Position numbers and translations under genes: made by a program
Part shown: piece after piece, positions 43,334 to 51,396 of the stretch
Layout of the letters: each line of letters starts with the position of its first letter
Numbering within the stretch: position 1 is the stretch's first letter
The notes under the pieces: generated by a model
What the model was told of the DNA's origin: nothing
Seen by the model: only the letters and a program-made list of their open reading frames with translations
Databases searched by the model: none
Origin: an uncultured Clostridia bacterium
GTDB lineage: Bacteria; Bacillota; Clostridia; Peptostreptococcales; Anaerovoracaceae
NCBI GenBank assembly: GCA_938046095.1
Contig: CALIXS010000025.1
Coordinates: forward strand, 83,308-147,307
Direction: 5' to 3'
Length of the DNA: 64,000 bases

Positions 43334-44230
43334 ATGTGTGAGATCAGAGAAGAACGGCCTGTAAGCGTTTGCATATCGGTGAGCGACAGATCATTCGCAT
43401 TTTCGTTGGCAAGAGCGCTTGCCGCGGCGGGCCGCTTCAGCATTGTTGAAAACGGTGATGATTGCGAGGTAAATATTTCCGATTCCGGCACGGAGCTTGT
43501 GATAACGCCGCGAGACGGTGAATCCGTACGTCTGCCGGCTGTGACAGATGCCCTGACTATAGCCTCATATCTGTATGAGCTTGCGGGCGCAATCGTTCAC
43601 GGAGAGCATACGAACGGGGTGAAGCTGCTGATTTTCAGAGCGATACGCGGAGGAGAGGGAACTACGAGCATTGCCGCGGCCGCGTGCAGGCTTCTGTCGA
43701 GGGAACATGGGAGGAAGCCGTTGTTTTTAAGCCTGTCCTCCTTTAATATGAATATGTTTACTATGTCAGTACCTGATGACAGAAGCTTTGCCGAGCTGCT
43801 TTACAGGATAAGAACGGAAAGTCTAACTGACTTGGGGCGATTTATACTGAACGGTGAGGAAACGGATTATGTGCGTGTACCCGAGGTGAACATAAATGCC
43901 GGAGGTGTGCGTGCCGACGATGTGATCCGTATCGCAAAGTTAGCCGCGGAGAAAGGGTATGACCGCCTGATAATAGATTCCGGTACACTTTGGAACCGTG
44001 AGCGTGGTAAGCTCGTCGGGTGTTCGGATATTACGGTAAATGTGGGTTTTATAAATGAATCGGGGATAAACGTCGGGAGAGATTCGAGAGCGTGTGAAAG
44101 GGGAGACGATATGCATGATTTTGATATCCTCGTCGATAACGGCGACATGCTTGATGAAACAGCCATGTTTGCCGATTTTGCCAATGACGTAGCCGTACTC
44201 GTCAGAAAAATAGAGGAGAAAATTGGATAG
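43334..44230 (+). CDS. tadZ: TadZ/CpaE-like pilus localisation protein
   Basis: A 298-residue protein with a divergent N-terminal receiver-like region (about 1 to 95) and a MinD/ParA-like domain beginning at residue 97. TadZ proteins mark the pole or site where the Tad pilus is assembled. The P-loop reads RGGEGTTS (105 to 112): the lysine of the deviant Walker A motif is replaced, so ATP hydrolysis may be lost. Later parts, DRLIIDSGTLW and the VLVRKIEEK end, fit the fold. First gene of the Tad operon and overlapping tadA by eight bases. The assignment rests largely on context and the MinD-like core. Confidence 0.72.
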   Translation: MCEIREERPVSVCISVSDRSFAFSLARALAAAGRFSIVENGDDCEVNISDSGTELVITPRDGESVRLPAVTDALTIASYLYELAGAIVHGEHTNGVKLLIFRAIRGGEGTTSIAAAACRLLSREHGRKPLFLSLSSFNMNMFTMSVPDDRSFAELLYRIRTESLTDLGRFILNGEETDYVRVPEVNINAGGVRADDVIRIAKLAAEKGYDRLIIDSGTLWNRERGKLVGCSDITVNVGFINESGINVGRDSRACERGDDMHDFDILVDNGDMLDETAMFADFANDVAVLVRKIEEKIG

Positions 44231-45401
44231 GGAGCTGTATTCTGATCTTTGTTCAGCGTGTGCGGAGGAAATTGTCGCAGGAAAGATATCGGAGGATACC
44301 GATGTGCTTGCGATAATCGAACGACGCGTATTTGAACTTGTAGAGGTTGTTGAGGAATTCGATACATACATAAAGCGTATATACGGCGCCGTTCATGGAA
44401 TCCTGGGGAGCTTGTCGTATCTGCTCGACGACTGCGAGGTGTGCGAGATAATGGCAAACGGACCGGACAACGTGTTCGTGGAAAGAAGAAGCGAGATAAT
44501 CAAACTCGACCTCGGATTCGATTCGAAGGAAGAGATGCTTAAGGTCATACGAAGGATAGCTTCGACCGTGCACAGAGAGGTGAGCGAGCTTAGTCCGATA
44601 CTTGATGCGAGGCTCGAAGACGGTTCAAGAGTACATGCCGTCATGGATAACGTGGCAATAGGGGGACCGTCACTTACGATAAGGCGGTTCGGAGACAGTG
44701 TTATAACTATGGAGCAGCTCATACGCGGGGGAACATTGACCGCTGAATGCGCGCGCGATTTGAAAAGTTATGCGCAGGCGGGGATCAACATATTCGTGAG
44801 CGGAGGCACGAGCTCGGGAAAGACGACGATGCTGAATGCGATAGGCAGGTTCATACCGCAAAACGAACGTGCCGTTGTAATAGAGGATTCCATGGAGCTT
44901 AAGCTTGACGGCATAGGTAATATCGTAAGACTGGAATGTCGGCAGGCAAATTCCACGGGCAGAGGAAAGATAACGATGAACGATCTTATCAGGGCGTCAC
45001 TGAGGATGAGGCCGGACCGAATAATTGTAGGCGAGGTCAGGGGGAGCGAGGTGTGCGATATGCTGCAGGCGCTCAATACTGGGCACAGCGGCATGTCAAC
45101 GGGACATGGAAATTCCATACGCGGGATGCTGCGACGTATAGAAGCGATGTACCTGTCCGGGAGCGACATGCCGCTTGACGCTGTAAGGATGCAGATCGTG
45201 GAGGCTTTTCAGATAATGGTGCACGTACAGCGTACGGCGGACGGGAGGAGATGGGTTACCGAGGTGAAAGAGCTCTGCGGATTTAAGGATGGAGAATATG
45301 TGCTCACGCCTCTTTACGAGCGCGGCGTCGACGGAGTGCTCATAAGGACGGGCAGGGAGCTGTCCGAGGAGTGCAGAGCCGAAATGAGGTTGGCGATTTG
45401 A
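44223..45401 (+). CDS. tadA: Tad pilus assembly ATPase TadA (CpaF)
   Basis: A 392-residue secretion ATPase of the VirB11/CpaF family that drives Flp pilus assembly at the membrane. Walker A is GGTSSGKT (194 to 201), the aspartate box is VIEDSMEL, Walker B RIIVGEVRG, and the histidine box LNTGHSGMSTGHGNS. The N-terminal helical domain carries SYLLDDCEVCEIMANGPDNVFVER. It starts with TTG, supported by GAGGAG seven bases upstream; no ATG gives a full-length protein. Confidence 0.93.
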   Translation: MDRELYSDLCSACAEEIVAGKISEDTDVLAIIERRVFELVEVVEEFDTYIKRIYGAVHGILGSLSYLLDDCEVCEIMANGPDNVFVERRSEIIKLDLGFDSKEEMLKVIRRIASTVHREVSELSPILDARLEDGSRVHAVMDNVAIGGPSLTIRRFGDSVITMEQLIRGGTLTAECARDLKSYAQAGINIFVSGGTSSGKTTMLNAIGRFIPQNERAVVIEDSMELKLDGIGNIVRLECRQANSTGRGKITMNDLIRASLRMRPDRIIVGEVRGSEVCDMLQALNTGHSGMSTGHGNSIRGMLRRIEAMYLSGSDMPLDAVRMQIVEAFQIMVHVQRTADGRRWVTEVKELCGFKDGEYVLTPLYERGVDGVLIRTGRELSEECRAEMRLAI

Positions 45402-46114
45402 GCAGAAAAGAAAAGGCGCAGCTTGCTGCAATTATATTTATCTTTCTTACGTGCATCGGATTGCTGTTTTACGATACATTGCTTTTGGGAGCGGCTGCAC
45501 CGATCGCATATATGATGCTTCGAAAGCGCGCTGCGGAAGTGCTTGCCGACAGGCGGAAGAAAAAAATACGGCGCGAGTTCAAGGATGTAATGTACAGCTT
45601 TTCAGCATCCTTTTCGACGGACAGAGGGATAAGGGAGGCGATGGAAGAGGCTGCGACTTATATCACAAAGATATACGGGAAGGAATCTCTGCTGGCGCCC
45701 GAATTGAGAGAAATGATGTTCAGAATAGACACTGGAGCTTCCGAAGCGGGAGAATGGTCGGCGTTAGCAGGCAGATGTGAAATTGAAGATATATCCGATC
45801 TCGCGGCGGTGCTTACGGGATGCCGCGATGCCGGGGGAGATATGACGCGGGCCGTCGACCGTGCGGCAGGGGTTATATCGGAAAAGCTGGCTGCGGAGGA
45901 AAAGATAAGGGCAGGATCGGCACAGAAAAAGGCGGAGGGCGCGCTCATTTCCGTGATGCCGGCATTCATCATAATATTTCTCAGGCTTACATCGCCTGAT
46001 TACATTGAGCCGATGTATCGAACGCTTGCCGGCAGGGTGATAATGACGGCGGCGCTCGCGGGAACCGCGGCCGCAGCAATTTTAACAAAGAGGATAACGG
46101 ATATAAATGTTTGA
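45398..46114 (+). CDS. tadB: Tad pilus inner-membrane platform protein, TadB-like
   Basis: A 238-residue type II secretion F-domain protein. A hydrophobic pair at about residues 10 to 40 precedes a cytoplasmic helical domain (DVMYSFSASFSTDRGIREAMEEAATYI, and a second helix bundle ending GGDMTRAVDRAAGVISEKL), then two C-terminal membrane segments. It anchors the TadA motor and is the usual partner of TadC. The start is taken as TTG at 45398, overlapping the tadA stop; a GTG at 45371 is the alternative. Confidence 0.8.
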   Translation: MSRKEKAQLAAIIFIFLTCIGLLFYDTLLLGAAAPIAYMMLRKRAAEVLADRRKKKIRREFKDVMYSFSASFSTDRGIREAMEEAATYITKIYGKESLLAPELREMMFRIDTGASEAGEWSALAGRCEIEDISDLAAVLTGCRDAGGDMTRAVDRAAGVISEKLAAEEKIRAGSAQKKAEGALISVMPAFIIIFLRLTSPDYIEPMYRTLAGRVIMTAALAGTAAAAILTKRITDINV

Positions 46115-47090
46115 AAAAGCAATAAAAAAGATTTTGAAGACGGGTTTCGGCAGGTACTGTGCCTCCCGCAAAACAAAAACGGCGGCGATCCTTGCCGCAG
46201 GGTTTGTTCTCAGTGCGGCTGTTTATTTTGTATCCGTGAACGATGATGAGGCCTTCACTTATGATAACGGGAGGCTCTCGTCGCTCAGGCTCGGTTCAGG
46301 TGCGGTTACCCTGATACTTAAGGGGGAGTCTGACGGAAGCCGATATGAGAAGCAGGTGATAATAAGGCCGAAAAGGGCGGCAAAGGAAAAAACGTACGAG
46401 CTGTCTAAGGAGGATCTTATAGCTGCGGAGCTTTCAAGAACAGTGCAGGCCGTAAATCTAAGTGCCTCCGACGAGGAGAACGTGAGCCTTCCGTCACTTT
46501 CGGAGGGCGGTATCAAGCTTACGTGGAGCAGACCTGAACGTATAAATGCATTTCTTCTGCCTGTTCCGTGTGCCGTGCTTCTGGTCGTATTCTCATACAG
46601 AGGGATGAAGGACAAGGAAAAAAAGAGCATAAAAAAGGAGAAGGCGGAAATTATGAAAGCGCTTCCTTCTTTTACAAACAAGCTTGTACTGCTGATGGGC
46701 AGCGGACTTATATTCGATGACGCTTTCGGAAGAATAGCGGACGGCTATGCCGCCCTCGGCACTGTCGACGCATTCGGCCAAATCGTATGCAATACCGAAA
46801 ATCTTCATAAATCTTCGGGATCCGATATAGCGGAGCTTTTGTCCGCGGAGGCGGGGAAAAGGAATATAAGGGATTTTACGCGCATCACGGCCTTAATAGC
46901 CGATAACAGATACAGAGGACAGGATCTGACGGGTAAGCTCAGAAACGAAGGGGAGATACTTTGGACCGAAAGGCGTAAGCGTGCCGAAATCGCTGGCAAA
47001 TTGGCCGAAACAAAACTGTCGGGTCCGCTCGGTATACTGCTTATCGTTCTGATACTCGTCACGGCTGCTCCGGCAATGATGCAGATGTGA
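46107..47090 (+). CDS. tadC: TadC-like platform protein with a large extracytoplasmic insertion
   Basis: A 327-residue protein. Its C-terminal half looks like a type II secretion F domain (about 185 to 300, with MKALPSFTNKLVLLMGSGLIFDDAF) and ends in a membrane helix (about 308 to 326). Unusually, the N-terminal part has a helix at about 27 to 44, then roughly 100 polar residues (about 45 to 150) and a second helix at about 152 to 170. The polar stretch should therefore lie outside the cell. Classical TadC lacks such a domain. It may contact the pilin or cell wall. The start overlaps tadB by eight bases. Confidence 0.75.
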   Translation: MFEKAIKKILKTGFGRYCASRKTKTAAILAAGFVLSAAVYFVSVNDDEAFTYDNGRLSSLRLGSGAVTLILKGESDGSRYEKQVIIRPKRAAKEKTYELSKEDLIAAELSRTVQAVNLSASDEENVSLPSLSEGGIKLTWSRPERINAFLLPVPCAVLLVVFSYRGMKDKEKKSIKKEKAEIMKALPSFTNKLVLLMGSGLIFDDAFGRIADGYAALGTVDAFGQIVCNTENLHKSSGSDIAELLSAEAGKRNIRDFTRITALIADNRYRGQDLTGKLRNEGEILWTERRKRAEIAGKLAETKLSGPLGILLIVLILVTAAPAMMQM

Positions 47091-47112
47091 CAATATGGAG
47101 AAAGGAGTATTT

Positions 47113-47247
47113 ATGCTGAAAAACAAAAGAGGTATGGAAATGGTACAAGTCGCAATACTGATAGCTCTTGCGATTTCGCTCGGTATCATTTTCAGATCCC
47201 AGATAACCGAATTCATCAACACTACGTTTGCCGATCTTAATGCGTGA
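47113..47247 (+). CDS. flp: Flp-type pilin, short Flp1-like
   Basis: A 44-residue protein easily missed because of its size. A basic leader MLKNKRG ends in the glycine where a type IV prepilin peptidase would cut, followed by MEMVQVAILIALAISLGIIF, one hydrophobic helix, and a short polar tail ending DLNA. It matches Flp1-like pilins of Clostridia in layout. The glutamate commonly found at position +5 of the mature pilin is at +2, with glutamine at +5. AAAGGAG precedes the ATG. It lies between tadC and the TadE-like gene, and the stop overlaps the next start. Confidence 0.82.
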   Translation: MLKNKRGMEMVQVAILIALAISLGIIFRSQITEFINTTFADLNA

Positions 47248-47582
47248 TGAAGCATTTGCTTTTAAGCAGGAGAGGCGGCGAATATGTTGAGGCGGCATTC
47301 GTGCTGCCGATGCTCGTTCTTATAATGATAAGCTTTATATGGTGCACGGTATTCTTTTACGGCAGGCTCGAATGCCAATGTGAGATGCATACGCAGCTTC
47401 TCGACGAGGCAGATCGATCTACGGCTCTTATAACAATAAAGAGAACAGAAAAAACGTACTCATCCTTACCCAAAGGGTTTGTATCGGTTGCTCTCGGCGG
47501 TGAGATACGTGCGAGGACATATGTGTTCAACGAAGCTGAACTTATAAGGACAGGGAGGATAGCAGATGGGTTGTTCAGTTAG
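47247..47582 (+). CDS. TadE-like minor pilin (pseudopilin)
   Basis: A 111-residue protein with a basic start, the prepilin-like motif RRGGEYVEAAFVLPM (cut after the first Gly gives Glu at +5 if cleavage is between the two glycines) and a single membrane helix (about 15 to 37), then a small extracytoplasmic domain with CQC at about 43 to 46. This is the TadE layout; such proteins sit at the pilus base or tip. Its start ATG overlaps the pilin stop (TGATG). Confidence 0.8.
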   Translation: MKHLLLSRRGGEYVEAAFVLPMLVLIMISFIWCTVFFYGRLECQCEMHTQLLDEADRSTALITIKRTEKTYSSLPKGFVSVALGGEIRARTYVFNEAELIRTGRIADGLFS

Positions 47583-48783
47583 CCGCAGAGGCTCGGTGAC
47601 AGTTTATATAATGATCATTTTGACCGCATTGTGCTCGATGCTTGGAATATTTATCAGTTCCGCGCAGCAGAAAGCTGTTTATGCGGGCACCGAAAGCCTC
47701 GGGCGCCTGTGGGCATCTTCAATCATAGCCGAATATGACAGGGATCTGCTGGAAAGGTTCGGTATATTTGCCTATCTCGGGGATCCGCACACGGTTGACT
47801 TGAAGCTCGACTCATACTGCGAAAAAACGTTCGCGGGGAAATCATATATAAAATGGGAGGGATGCAGCAGCGACATATACCCTTTTTCACTCGCGAACGT
47901 ATCAATATTTAAGAATCAAATATCAAAGGCGGGAGCTGAAGCCGTTATAGGCGGCGAACGCAGTTTGACAGAAACGTACGGAGAAGAAAACGTATCGGAC
48001 CGCGAAATAATAAACGAAAGACTGACGGGATCGCTGCCCTCGGCAGGGAGAACGGATAACGGGCTTCTGGAGCGTGTTAAAAATCTTATAAAAGGGCTCG
48101 GCTCCATAACGGATATCGTCGAGCAAGGTTCAGACATGTGGCTTACCGGGAAATATATAGATTCGCATTTTGACAGCATGACAAGGCAGAGTGCGGAGGA
48201 CGATTCGTATCTGAGATATGAAAAGGAATATCTGATATGCGGTAATTTTTCGGATGCCGCCAATTATCGCGGTACACGAAACAGAATAGTTGCGCTCAGA
48301 GAGGTCATGAACATAGCGTTTATAGAGGCGGATGAGGAAATGTATTTTCTTACATTTGCCGCCGCCGAAGCGATAGCGACCCCGGCACTTGCACCGGTTG
48401 CCCAGCAGGGAATAATCGCGGCATGGGCCCTCGCCGAGAGTGTGAACGATTACAAGCTGTTGATAAACGGGAAGAGAGTCCCGCTTGTCAAAGACAGATC
48501 TTCATGGGCGACGGACCTCGATTCGGTAATGAACAATACGTCGGATCTGTACATTGATCCGGGAACGGACGGAGGAGATACGTATGATGAATATCTTTCA
48601 ACGCTTATTTACCTTATGGATTCTGAGATCAAATATCTCAGGATGATGGATCTTATTCAGATGGATATGATATATTGCAGCAACGGCGGCTTCAGGATAG
48701 GCGACTGTTATACCGGGGTTTCATATACGCTTGAGGTGAATGGTGAAAAGCATGAGTTCAGCGACGAATATCAGAAAAGTTAA
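47566..48783 (+). CDS. DUF5702-like Tad-locus surface protein
   Basis: A 405-residue protein with an N-terminal membrane helix at about residues 11 to 33 (after RRGSVTVYIM, a TadG/TadE-like start) and a large outside domain. I recognise it as DUF5702-like, a family found in clostridial Tad loci in the place of TadG, by the EYDRDLLERFGIFAYLG segment after the helix. The rest is helical, with CSNGGFRIGDCYTG near the C-terminus, which may form a disulfide. Probable pilus-base component. Overlaps its neighbours on both sides (17 and 44 bases). Confidence 0.72.
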   Translation: MGCSVSRRGSVTVYIMIILTALCSMLGIFISSAQQKAVYAGTESLGRLWASSIIAEYDRDLLERFGIFAYLGDPHTVDLKLDSYCEKTFAGKSYIKWEGCSSDIYPFSLANVSIFKNQISKAGAEAVIGGERSLTETYGEENVSDREIINERLTGSLPSAGRTDNGLLERVKNLIKGLGSITDIVEQGSDMWLTGKYIDSHFDSMTRQSAEDDSYLRYEKEYLICGNFSDAANYRGTRNRIVALREVMNIAFIEADEEMYFLTFAAAEAIATPALAPVAQQGIIAAWALAESVNDYKLLINGKRVPLVKDRSSWATDLDSVMNNTSDLYIDPGTDGGDTYDEYLSTLIYLMDSEIKYLRMMDLIQMDMIYCSNGGFRIGDCYTGVSYTLEVNGEKHEFSDEYQKS

Positions 48784-49525
48784 AATCGGCAAAAGGGGTG
48801 GATATATAGTCGAAGCGTCGCTTACTCTGCCTGCGTTTATCGTTGCTATGATACTTTTGATATCCGTGATTCCGTTTATAGGAGCGTGCGAGAATGCGGT
48901 ATTTGCGGCATGTGATGAAATCAGGGCTGAGGCTGTGCGCGCATGCGCGGTCCGCTCCCCGCTCGTCTGTCCTGCCGCTGTGACATACCGCATGAATACA
49001 GAAAACATGATACTGAAGGCCGGATATGTCAGGGATTTTGATTATATGTACGCTGAGGACGGTATAGAGGATCTGATATATATTAAGGCGGGACTGTCGT
49101 CGTTTGCAAAAAATCCGGCAGGAGGCTTAAGCTTCCTGTCGGGAGAATTTGCCGTAAGAGGAAGAGCATTTACCGGCGCGGACGGCGGAGATGCCGACAA
49201 AGAGGCATTCACGAGAAATGAAAACGGGCGAAGAGTCTTTATATTCCCGAAACGCGGCGAAAAATACCATAACAGAGGGTGTCCGTTTCTTAATCCGGCG
49301 TGCGAGATGAACTATCTAAACGGCGCGTTAAGGCGCAGATTTAAGGCGTGTCCGAACTGCCGCAGCGGTGATATGTCGGATGGCGAGGCGGTATTCTGTT
49401 TTTACAGAGAAGGCAAATCGTATCACAGGAGCTCGTGCAGTACCGTTGAAAAATATTATGTATCGATAGATGAGCAGGACGCGATCGCAAAAGGGTACAC
49501 AGCCTGTGGGACGTGCGGGGGATAA
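48740..49525 (+). CDS. TadE-like protein with two tandem H-C-C-C metal-binding modules
   Basis: A 261-residue protein. The N-terminal third is TadE-like: basic residues, KRGGYIVEASLTLPAFIV (prepilin-type motif) and one membrane helix to about residue 48. The outside portion ends in two modules of about 45 residues with identical spacing: His177, Cys181, Cys204, Cys207 and His229, Cys233, Cys256, Cys259, each H-x3-C-x22-C-x2-C. These resemble the short Ada-like or YH-x3-C...C-x2-C domains found on other secreted Firmicute proteins and could bind zinc. Coupled by overlap to the DUF5702-like gene and by one base to the next. An alternative start is the ATG at 48752. Confidence 0.78.
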   Translation: MVKSMSSATNIRKVKIGKRGGYIVEASLTLPAFIVAMILLISVIPFIGACENAVFAACDEIRAEAVRACAVRSPLVCPAAVTYRMNTENMILKAGYVRDFDYMYAEDGIEDLIYIKAGLSSFAKNPAGGLSFLSGEFAVRGRAFTGADGGDADKEAFTRNENGRRVFIFPKRGEKYHNRGCPFLNPACEMNYLNGALRRRFKACPNCRSGDMSDGEAVFCFYREGKSYHRSSCSTVEKYYVSIDEQDAIAKGYTACGTCGG

Positions 49526-50082
49526 TGATGATATCCGAACACAAGATGAGAATGATGATGATGAACAGGCCCGCCTTTTTCCTTCCGGTCTCGGCTTACA
49601 AAGCGGGGAATGAAATCCATATCGCATCGGACAAAAACGGATTTGCCGGACTGACGGGGGGTATGCTGTTGGAAGAGGGAATGTTTCTGACAGTTGTGTA
49701 CAAATGCTGGTTCGGTGTGACAGAGGCATGCAGCAAATACATATTTCCCGAGGATTACGAGCTTGCTCCCGAACGCCTCTTTGTCAGCGAGGGGGGGCGG
49801 GAAATAAAATGTGAGTTTGTGCCCGTAAATGATGAGAGAAGATCTCGGGAGGGGGTGTTTGAATTCGGCCTGAGAACTGTATGCGCCGATGCGATGTGTG
49901 CGCTTACTGAAAAGCTGAACGTGCTCTCGGACGGGTCTGCGGAGGTCTTGACTAAGGAGGTTGTGAAAATTTTTACTGCATACCGCGGTGATATACGCAG
50001 GACAGGTCGCGAAATATCGAAACTCAGAAAATCGATTTGGATTATGAGAGGCGGGGAGCTGAGCAGAGGGCTTGATTTATGA
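49525..50082 (+). CDS. DUF6382-like protein without an FHA domain
   Basis: A 185-residue cytosolic protein I identify only tentatively. The segment ACSKYIFPEDYELAPERLFVSEGGREIKCEFVP resembles DUF6382, usually the N-terminal half of FHA-domain proteins encoded in clostridial Tad loci. Here the FHA part is absent; instead the C-terminus is a basic helix with RRTGREISKLRKSIW. Codon 1 overlaps the previous stop (TAATGATG arrangement), so it is the last clear member of the pilus operon. Function unknown; possibly a signalling adaptor. Confidence 0.5.
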   Translation: MMISEHKMRMMMMNRPAFFLPVSAYKAGNEIHIASDKNGFAGLTGGMLLEEGMFLTVVYKCWFGVTEACSKYIFPEDYELAPERLFVSEGGREIKCEFVPVNDERRSREGVFEFGLRTVCADAMCALTEKLNVLSDGSAEVLTKEVVKIFTAYRGDIRRTGREISKLRKSIWIMRGGELSRGLDL

Positions 50083-50106
50083 TGCGGTTTCGTTTACGAT
50101 TGACTT

Positions 50107-51396
50107 ATGATTCCATTATCGACAAGGATGAGACCGACCTCTGCGGAGGAATTTGTCGGACAGCGGCATTTCTTTTACAAGGGTTCGCTGCTGTATAACT
50201 CAATACAAAAAAAGACATTTGACTCGGCGATATTTTTCGGACCTTCGGGTACCGGAAAGACGACCCTCGCCAGGCTGATAGCCTCCTCGCTTGACAGCGG
50301 ATACATCGAAATCAATGCCGGCACAACCGGGACGGGCGAGCTTAAGAAGATCCTCGAAGACGCGAGGAAGCGCGCGTATTCTCTTGATGCGAAAGCTGCG
50401 TTTCTTTATGTCGATGAATTCCACAGGTGGAACAGGCTTCAGCAGGATTCGCTGCTCAAAGCGCTTGAGGAGGGCTATGCCAAATTCATAGCCGCTACGA
50501 CTGAAAATCCGTATTTTTCCATAAACAACGCGATACTGAGCAGAGTCAGAAACGTTTATGAATTCCGGCGTCTTGACAGAGATATGATCAAAACGCTTCT
50601 TTTGCGTGCAGTTACGGACAAAGAACGCGGATTGGGAAATCTCGGCATATTATACGACGAAAATGCTCTTGACCTTATAGCCGCTCTTTCGGGCGGTGAT
50701 GCCAGGGTTGCCCTCGATACGCTCGGCTTCATAGCCGCCAATATAGACCTGAAGGACACGATAACGGCGAAATATGTATCGGAGGCCATGCAGCGAAAGA
50801 CAAGTTTTTTTGATCGCGGCGACGATATGTACGATCTGCTCTCAGCACTTCAGAAATCGATACGCGGAAGTGACCCGGATGCGGCGATACATTATTTTTC
50901 CAGACTCGTAGACGGAGGTGCGGACATACAGACGATAGGTCGCAGACTCATGGTTATAGCAAGCGAAGATATAGGCATGGCGTATCCGTCGGCCGTTTCT
51001 ATAGTCACTTCGTGTGTGCAGGCGTCCCTAATGATCGGTTTTCCCGAAGCATCGATAAATCTTGCGCAGGCGGTTATCCTTCTCGCTTCGTCGCCCAAAT
51101 CGAACAGGTCATATGTTGCATACGAAAGGGCGATGCAGGATATAATAAATAAAGAGACGGATCCGGTACCCGCGCACCTGAGAGATTCGCATTACGACGC
51201 AGCGAGCGCTCTCGGCAGAGGCGTCGGATACACATATCCTCACGATCATGGCGGTTATGTCGTGCAGCAGTATCTGCCGGACAATCTTTACAGAGCACGC
51301 GTGAGATATTATGAGCCCGGGGAGAACGGGTCTGAAAAACAGTTCGGGAAATTCCTCGAGGAGCTTAGAAAGAAATATGAGAATAATCAGGGCTGA
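50107..51396 (+). CDS. rarA: Replication-associated recombination protein RarA (MgsA)
   Basis: A 429-residue AAA+ ATPase that acts at stalled replication forks. It starts directly with the family N-terminus (PLSTRMRPTSAEEFVGQRH); Walker A is FGPSGTGKTT and Walker B FLYVDEFHR, followed by the sensor region ATTENPYFSINNAILSR. The C-terminal tetramerisation region with RRLMVIASEDIGMAYP and the PAHLRDSHYDAA segment is complete. A weak ribosome site precedes it, 24 bases after the pilus operon's last gene, so readthrough from there is possible. Its end overlaps ispH by 20 bases. Confidence 0.94.
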   Translation: MIPLSTRMRPTSAEEFVGQRHFFYKGSLLYNSIQKKTFDSAIFFGPSGTGKTTLARLIASSLDSGYIEINAGTTGTGELKKILEDARKRAYSLDAKAAFLYVDEFHRWNRLQQDSLLKALEEGYAKFIAATTENPYFSINNAILSRVRNVYEFRRLDRDMIKTLLLRAVTDKERGLGNLGILYDENALDLIAALSGGDARVALDTLGFIAANIDLKDTITAKYVSEAMQRKTSFFDRGDDMYDLLSALQKSIRGSDPDAAIHYFSRLVDGGADIQTIGRRLMVIASEDIGMAYPSAVSIVTSCVQASLMIGFPEASINLAQAVILLASSPKSNRSYVAYERAMQDIINKETDPVPAHLRDSHYDAASALGRGVGYTYPHDHGGYVVQQYLPDNLYRARVRYYEPGENGSEKQFGKFLEELRKKYENNQG

